Shown: in pieces, positions 5,722 to 9,176 of the stretch
Position numbering within the stretch: the first letter of the stretch is position 1
Layout of the letters: every line of letters begins with the position of its first letter
Assembly (NCBI GenBank): GCA_024644185.1
Contig: JAHELM010000060.1
Span: 1-9,176, forward strand
Length of the DNA: 9,176 bases
Source of the DNA: Rhodospirillales bacterium
GTDB lineage: Bacteria; Pseudomonadota; Alphaproteobacteria; UBA8366; JADFVY01
Direction of reading: 5' to 3'
Notes under the pieces: generated by a model
What the model was told of the DNA's origin: nothing
The model's database searches: none
What the model saw: only the letters and a program-made list of their open reading frames with translations
Position numbers and translations under genes: made by a program

Positions 5722-7107
5722 ATGAGCATTCCGAACAGGCCGATTGCGGCCGAAGAAATCCTCGCCGCGGACCGGCATCTGGTACACGGCTTCGCCAATC
5801 TCGATGCGCTGAAGGCCGACGGCGCGCGCACCGCCATCGTCGCCGCCGAGGGCGCCTATGTGCGCGATGCGCATGGCAACCGGCTGCTCGACGGGATCGG
5901 CGGGCTGTGGTGCGTGAACGTGGGTCACGGCCGGGCAGAGATCATCGACGCCATCGCCGCGCAGCTTCGCGAACTCGACTACTATTCGGTGTTCTACAAC
6001 CTGACCCATCCGACGGCGGCGCGGCTGGCGGAAAAGCTGGCAAGCCTGGCGCCGGGGCCGCTCAATCATGCCTTCTTCGCCAATTCCGGCTCGGTCGCCA
6101 ACGACAGCGCGGTGCGCATCCTGCACCATTACTTCAACCGGCTCGGAAAGCCGAAAAAGAAGAAGATCCTGTCGCGCATCGGCGCCTATCATGGCTCGAC
6201 CCACCTCGCCATCGCCATGACCACCCCGGCCTATCGCGAGGGCTGGGATTCGGCGGCCGAACTGGTGCATTTCCTGTCCTCGCCCTCGCCCTACCGGCGA
6301 CCCGACGGCATGGACGAGGCGGCGTTCCTCGACGTCTTGATCGACGAGCTGGAGACCGCCATCGAGACGCTGGGGGCGGAAAACATTGCCTGCTTCATCG
6401 CCGAACCGATCATGGGTGCGGGCGGGGTGATCGTGCCGCCGAAGGGCTATCACGCGCGGGTCGGCGAAATCTGCCGGAAGAACGACATCCGATACGTGGC
6501 CGACGAGGTGGTGACCGCCTTCGGCCGTCTCGGCCACATGTTCGCATCCGAGGCCGCGTTCGGCGTGCAGCCTGACATTATCAGCGTCGCCAAGGGGTTG
6601 ACCTCGGGCTACCAGCCGATGTCCGCCACCATTATTTCCGACGAGATCCACGAGGTCGTCTCGGGGCCGGGCGGGCTGTTCCTGCACGGCATGACCTATT
6701 CCGGGCATCCGGCATGCAGCGCCGCCGCGCTGGCCAATATCGCGATCCTGGAGCGCGAGGATATCTGCGGCCAGGTGCGCGTGCGCGGCCCGCTGTTCGA
6801 GCGCGCGCTGCACGCGCTGGCCGATCTCGGCATCGTCGGCGAGGTGCGCGGCAGCCACTTCATGATGGGCATCGAATTCGTCCGCGACCGGGCGACCAAG
6901 GCCCTGTTCGATCCGGGCGTGAATATCGGCGGCCGGGTGGCGCGGCATGCGCAGGCGCGCGGGCTGATCGTCCGGCCGCTCGCGCATATGGCCGTGCTGT
7001 CGCCGCCGTTGATCCTGACCGAGGCGCAGATCGCCGAGATCGGCGCTACGCTGCGCCAGAGCATCCGCGCCACCATGGACGATCTGGCCCGCGAGCGGCT
7101 GCTGTGA
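5722..7107 (+). CDS. Class III PLP-dependent aminotransferase (omega-amino acid/polyamine:pyruvate type)
   Basis: A 461-residue fold-type I, class III aminotransferase, close to the family's usual 440-470 residues and cytosolic. ATG 5722 has GGGAG six nt upstream. The N-terminal region has LLDGIGGLWCVNVGHGR. The phosphate-binding loop is FFANSGSVANDSAVRI, with Val where many relatives have Glu (SGSEAND). GAYHGST gives the ring-stacking aromatic. FIAEPIMGAGGVIVPP and VADEVVTAFGRLGH supply the cofactor Asp, and the Schiff-base lysine is K291 in SVAKGLTSGYQPMSA. HGMTYSGHPACSAAAL and IVRPLAHMAVLSPPLIL complete the fold. The set resembles putrescine-, taurine- or beta-alanine:pyruvate aminotransferases, which move a terminal amino group to pyruvate or a 2-oxo acid and leave an aldehyde. 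The exact donor cannot be read. The ALDH relic just upstream is the kind of enzyme that would oxidise such an aldehyde. The stop overlaps the next gene by 4 nt. Confidence 0.93.
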   Translation: MSIPNRPIAAEEILAADRHLVHGFANLDALKADGARTAIVAAEGAYVRDAHGNRLLDGIGGLWCVNVGHGRAEIIDAIAAQLRELDYYSVFYNLTHPTAARLAEKLASLAPGPLNHAFFANSGSVANDSAVRILHHYFNRLGKPKKKKILSRIGAYHGSTHLAIAMTTPAYREGWDSAAELVHFLSSPSPYRRPDGMDEAAFLDVLIDELETAIETLGAENIACFIAEPIMGAGGVIVPPKGYHARVGEICRKNDIRYVADEVVTAFGRLGHMFASEAAFGVQPDIISVAKGLTSGYQPMSATIISDEIHEVVSGPGGLFLHGMTYSGHPACSAAALANIAILEREDICGQVRVRGPLFERALHALADLGIVGEVRGSHFMMGIEFVRDRATKALFDPGVNIGGRVARHAQARGLIVRPLAHMAVLSPPLILTEAQIAEIGATLRQSIRATMDDLARERLL

Positions 7108-7661
7108 CGATTGCCGCGCTCGATGCGGCGCTGACCCATGGGCTGAATGCGCTGGCCGGCGGCGGTGCCTGGCCCGATGGCCTTGCCGTGGCGATCACCA
7201 GGGGCGGAATTCCGCTGATGGTGCTGGCGGTGGCTGCACGCTGGTGGGCGGCGACCGACCGCCGGCGCGAGCGTCATGTCGCCGTGGCCTGCGGCTTGTC
7301 GTTCCTGGGCGGGCTGTTGCTCAATCAGGCGGTGCTGCTGGCGGTCAGCCGTGTCCGGCCCTATGACGCGGGGGTAACGCATCTGCTGATCGACCGCAGC
7401 ACCGATCCGTCCTTCCCCTCCGACCACGCCACCGCCGGTTTCGCCATCGCCGCCTGCCTTGCCCTGCGACGCCTGTATCCGCGCGCGGCGCTGTTCGGGG
7501 GGGCGGCGCTGGCGGTTGCCCTGTCGCGGGTCTATGTCGGGACGCATTACTTCGGCGATATCCTGGGCGGCGCGGCCACCGCGTGCCTGGCGGCGATGCT
7601 GGTGACGCTGGCCTATCGGCCGGATACGCGGCTCGACCGCCTGGTTACGGGTATCTTCTGA
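7104..7661 (+). CDS. PAP2-superfamily membrane phosphatase (BcrC-like undecaprenyl-diphosphatase candidate)
   Basis: A 185-residue integral membrane protein starting at GTG 7104 inside the aminotransferase stop (GTGA overlap), which implies translational coupling; there is no good separate RBS. Hydrophobic segments lie at about residues 30-46, 60-82, 109-122, 125-142 and 152-167. The three PAP2 motifs are present: VRP at 84-86 (motif 1, without the leading Lys, as in BcrC-type enzymes), FPSDHAT with PSDH at 105-108, and SRVYVGTHYFGD, with Arg142, the catalytic His148 and Asp152. BcrC-type PAP2 enzymes remove a phosphate from undecaprenyl diphosphate on the outer face of the inner membrane to recycle the cell-wall lipid carrier. 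Others act on phosphatidic acid or lipid A phosphates. The motif spelling favours the BcrC group, but specificity is inferred. Confidence 0.9.
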   Translation: MTIAALDAALTHGLNALAGGGAWPDGLAVAITRGGIPLMVLAVAARWWAATDRRRERHVAVACGLSFLGGLLLNQAVLLAVSRVRPYDAGVTHLLIDRSTDPSFPSDHATAGFAIAACLALRRLYPRAALFGGAALAVALSRVYVGTHYFGDILGGAATACLAAMLVTLAYRPDTRLDRLVTGIF

Positions 7662-7662
7662 G

Positions 7663-9051
7663 ATGCACATCGAATTTCACGGCGCGGCCGGCGAGGTCAC
7701 CGGGTCCTGTCACCTGATCGAGGTGGCGGGGCGGCGTATCCTGCTGGATTGCGGGCTGATCCAGGGAGGCCCCAAGGATGTGGCGCGCAATCGGGACGCC
7801 TTTCCCTTCGACGTGAAATCGATCGACGCGGTGATCCTCAGCCACGCCCATATCGACCATTCCGGGCGCCTGCCGCTGCTGGTCAGGGCCGGCTATGCCG
7901 GACCGGTCCATACCCATCGCGCCACCAAGGATCTGTGCCGGATCATGCTGAAGGATTCGGCTTATCTGGCCGAGAAGGACGCCGAGGGGGAGAATCGCAG
8001 GCGCGGGCGCAAGGGGCTGCCGCCGGTCGAGCCGCTCTACACCATGGGCGATGCGGCCGAGGCCATGCGCCGGTTCCGCGGCGTCGGCTATGACGAGAAG
8101 ACGCGCATCCTGCCGGGTGTCCATATGCGGCTGCGGGATGCCGGCCATATCCTGGGTTCGGCCATCGTCGAGCTGTGGCTGACGGAGAGCGGGGTCGAGC
8201 GCAAGATCGTGTTCAGCGGCGATCTCGGCCAGGCCGGTACGGCCATCCTGCGCGACCCGACGCCGGTGCGCGAGGCCGACCTGGTGATCCTGGAGAGTAC
8301 CTATGGAGACCGCCTGCATCGGTCGCGCGACGATACCTGGCGCGAAATCGCAACCGTGATCGGCAATGCCCGGGCGGCCAACGGCAATATCCTGATCCCG
8401 GCTTTCGCAATCGGGCGGACCCAGGAGCTTCTGTACCATTTCGCCCGGCATTACCGCGACTGGGGCCTGGCCAACTGGCGGGTCTTCCTCGACAGCCCGA
8501 TGGCGATCGAGGCGACCGCCGTCTATCTGCGCCACAGCGAGCTTTACGATGCCGACGCGGCGGCACTCTGGCGGCAGAATGGCGGGCGCCTGCTGCTGCC
8601 CAATCTCAGCCTGTCGCACACCGCGCGGCAGTCGATGGAACTGAACCGCATCGGCTCGGGCGCCATCATCATTGCCGGCAGCGGCATGTGCGACGGGGGC
8701 CGCATTCGTCACCATCTGAAGCACAATATCTGGCGCGGCAACTGCCATGTACTGATCGTCGGCTATCAGGCCGAGGGCACGCTGGGCCGCGCCCTGGTCG
8801 ACGGGGCACGATTTATCCGCCTGTGGGGCGAGACAATCCGCGTCGCCGCGTCCATCCATACCGTTGGCGGCTTGTCGGCGCATGCGGATCAGGCGGGGCT
8901 GACCGGCTGGTACGGGCGGTTCGAGGGCAAACCCCCCGTCGTCCTGGTGCACGGCGAACAGGCGGCCATGGGCGCCCTCAACGGCAGGCTGAAGGCGATG
9001 GGCGCCACGGTCAGCAACGCCCGCCGCGGCGAGCGGCTGAACTTGAACTAA
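7663..9051 (+). CDS. MBL-fold beta-CASP ribonuclease-type metallohydrolase (CPSF73/TTHA0252-like)
   Basis: A 462-residue cytosolic metallo-beta-lactamase-fold protein of the RNA-processing branch. Metal ligands are visible: HAHIDH with H61, H63, D65 and H66; H162 in DAGHILGSA; D187 in FSGDLG. The beta-CASP motifs are complete: E211 in LESTYGD, H407 in GLSAHADQ and H430 in LVHGE. FAIGRTQELL, DSPMA, AGSGMCDGGRI and GYQAEGTLGR are typical of the beta-CASP and RMMBL parts. There is no N-terminal KH extension and no RNase J C-terminal domain, so it belongs with the bacterial single-subunit nucleases of the TTHA0252/YSH1 group, which cut RNA using two zinc ions. The ATG is 1 nt after the phosphatase stop, and the upstream purine signal is weak, suggesting reinitiation. 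Its cellular RNA target is unknown. The stop codon overlaps the convergent gene's stop. Confidence 0.94.
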   Translation: MHIEFHGAAGEVTGSCHLIEVAGRRILLDCGLIQGGPKDVARNRDAFPFDVKSIDAVILSHAHIDHSGRLPLLVRAGYAGPVHTHRATKDLCRIMLKDSAYLAEKDAEGENRRRGRKGLPPVEPLYTMGDAAEAMRRFRGVGYDEKTRILPGVHMRLRDAGHILGSAIVELWLTESGVERKIVFSGDLGQAGTAILRDPTPVREADLVILESTYGDRLHRSRDDTWREIATVIGNARAANGNILIPAFAIGRTQELLYHFARHYRDWGLANWRVFLDSPMAIEATAVYLRHSELYDADAAALWRQNGGRLLLPNLSLSHTARQSMELNRIGSGAIIIAGSGMCDGGRIRHHLKHNIWRGNCHVLIVGYQAEGTLGRALVDGARFIRLWGETIRVAASIHTVGGLSAHADQAGLTGWYGRFEGKPPVVLVHGEQAAMGALNGRLKAMGATVSNARRGERLNLN

Positions 9052-9176
9052 CGCCCGGCCCGCCGAATCGCCTGGATCGCGGACTCCAGCGCTTGCAGGA
9101 AACGCGACCGGTCCTGTTTCGAGAAACCGGGGCCGCCGCCACGGATTTCGCCCATGTCGCGAAGCTGCGAATTGAG
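9048..9176 (-). CDS. YaiI/YqxD (DUF188) family protein, C-terminal end only
   Basis: The minus strand from the right edge is open for 42 codons and ends in TAG at 9050-9048. It encodes LRDMGEIRGGGPGFSKQDRS followed by RFLQALESAIQ and a basic end, which is the characteristic C-terminus of the UPF0178/YaiI/YqxD family, including the GGGPxFSKQDRSRF block. The N-terminal part, with the conserved acidic residues of a PIN-like fold, lies outside the window. The family's role is not established; a nuclease-like fold has been proposed. The stop overlaps the stop of the convergent beta-CASP gene, leaving no space for an intergenic terminator. Confidence 0.87.
   Translation of the reverse strand, partial: LNSQLRDMGEIRGGGPGFSKQDRSRFLQALESAIQAIRRAGR

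Noticed and set aside
5023..6987. 654-codon minus-strand open frame
   Set aside because: It is antisense to the aminotransferase, which has all catalytic motifs. The translation is His/Arg/Gly-rich shadow sequence and crosses several unrelated regions.
6714..7103. N-terminal extension of the PAP2 reading frame
   Set aside because: The added 130 residues are Arg/Ala-rich shadow of the aminotransferase. The PAP2 protein is complete from GTG 7104.
7645..8952. 435-codon minus-strand open frame
   Set aside because: It is the antisense shadow of the beta-CASP gene, which carries every expected metal ligand.

Overview
The window is GC-rich, densely coded DNA whose gene content and protein sequences fit an alphaproteobacterium (Rhodospirillales, Rhodobacterales or Rhizobiales type). 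No species can be named from it. It reads as chromosomal metabolic sequence. I see no tRNA, rRNA, CRISPR array, integrase, transposase or phage gene.

Left part (1-1542, minus strand): a nearly complete gene for a Tat-exported family 5 ABC-transporter substrate-binding protein, whose 3' end lies outside the window. It is transcribed divergently from the next unit across a 259-bp intergenic region that holds a perfect 12-bp palindrome.

Middle (1802-5150, plus strand): three genes in one direction, encoding an MDR-type oxidoreductase without zinc ligands, a small Cupin_3 (DUF861) protein and a full-length BetA-like GMC alcohol/choline dehydrogenase. With the divergent importer they look like a small uptake-and-oxidation locus for an alcohol or amino-alcohol compound. 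The substrate cannot be read from the sequence. The expected partner, an aldehyde dehydrogenase, survives only as a relic of about 60 codons directly after the dehydrogenase (about 5218-5403), without its catalytic Cys and Glu regions. A further 240 bp or so of unassigned DNA follows the relic.

Right part (5722-9051, plus strand): three tightly packed genes, namely a class III (omega-amino acid:pyruvate type) aminotransferase, a PAP2/BcrC-like membrane phosphatase that overlaps it by 4 nt, and an MBL-fold beta-CASP RNA nuclease-type protein that starts 1 nt later. A convergent minus-strand gene enters from the right edge (9048-9176) and is recognisable as the C-terminus of a YaiI/YqxD (DUF188) family protein. 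The two convergent stop codons overlap.

I did not find a clearly new biological system. The points most worth a second look are the aldehyde dehydrogenase relic and the unexplained DNA beside it, the uncharacterised importer/MDR/cupin/GMC locus, and the coupling of a membrane phosphatase and an RNA nuclease to an aminotransferase.
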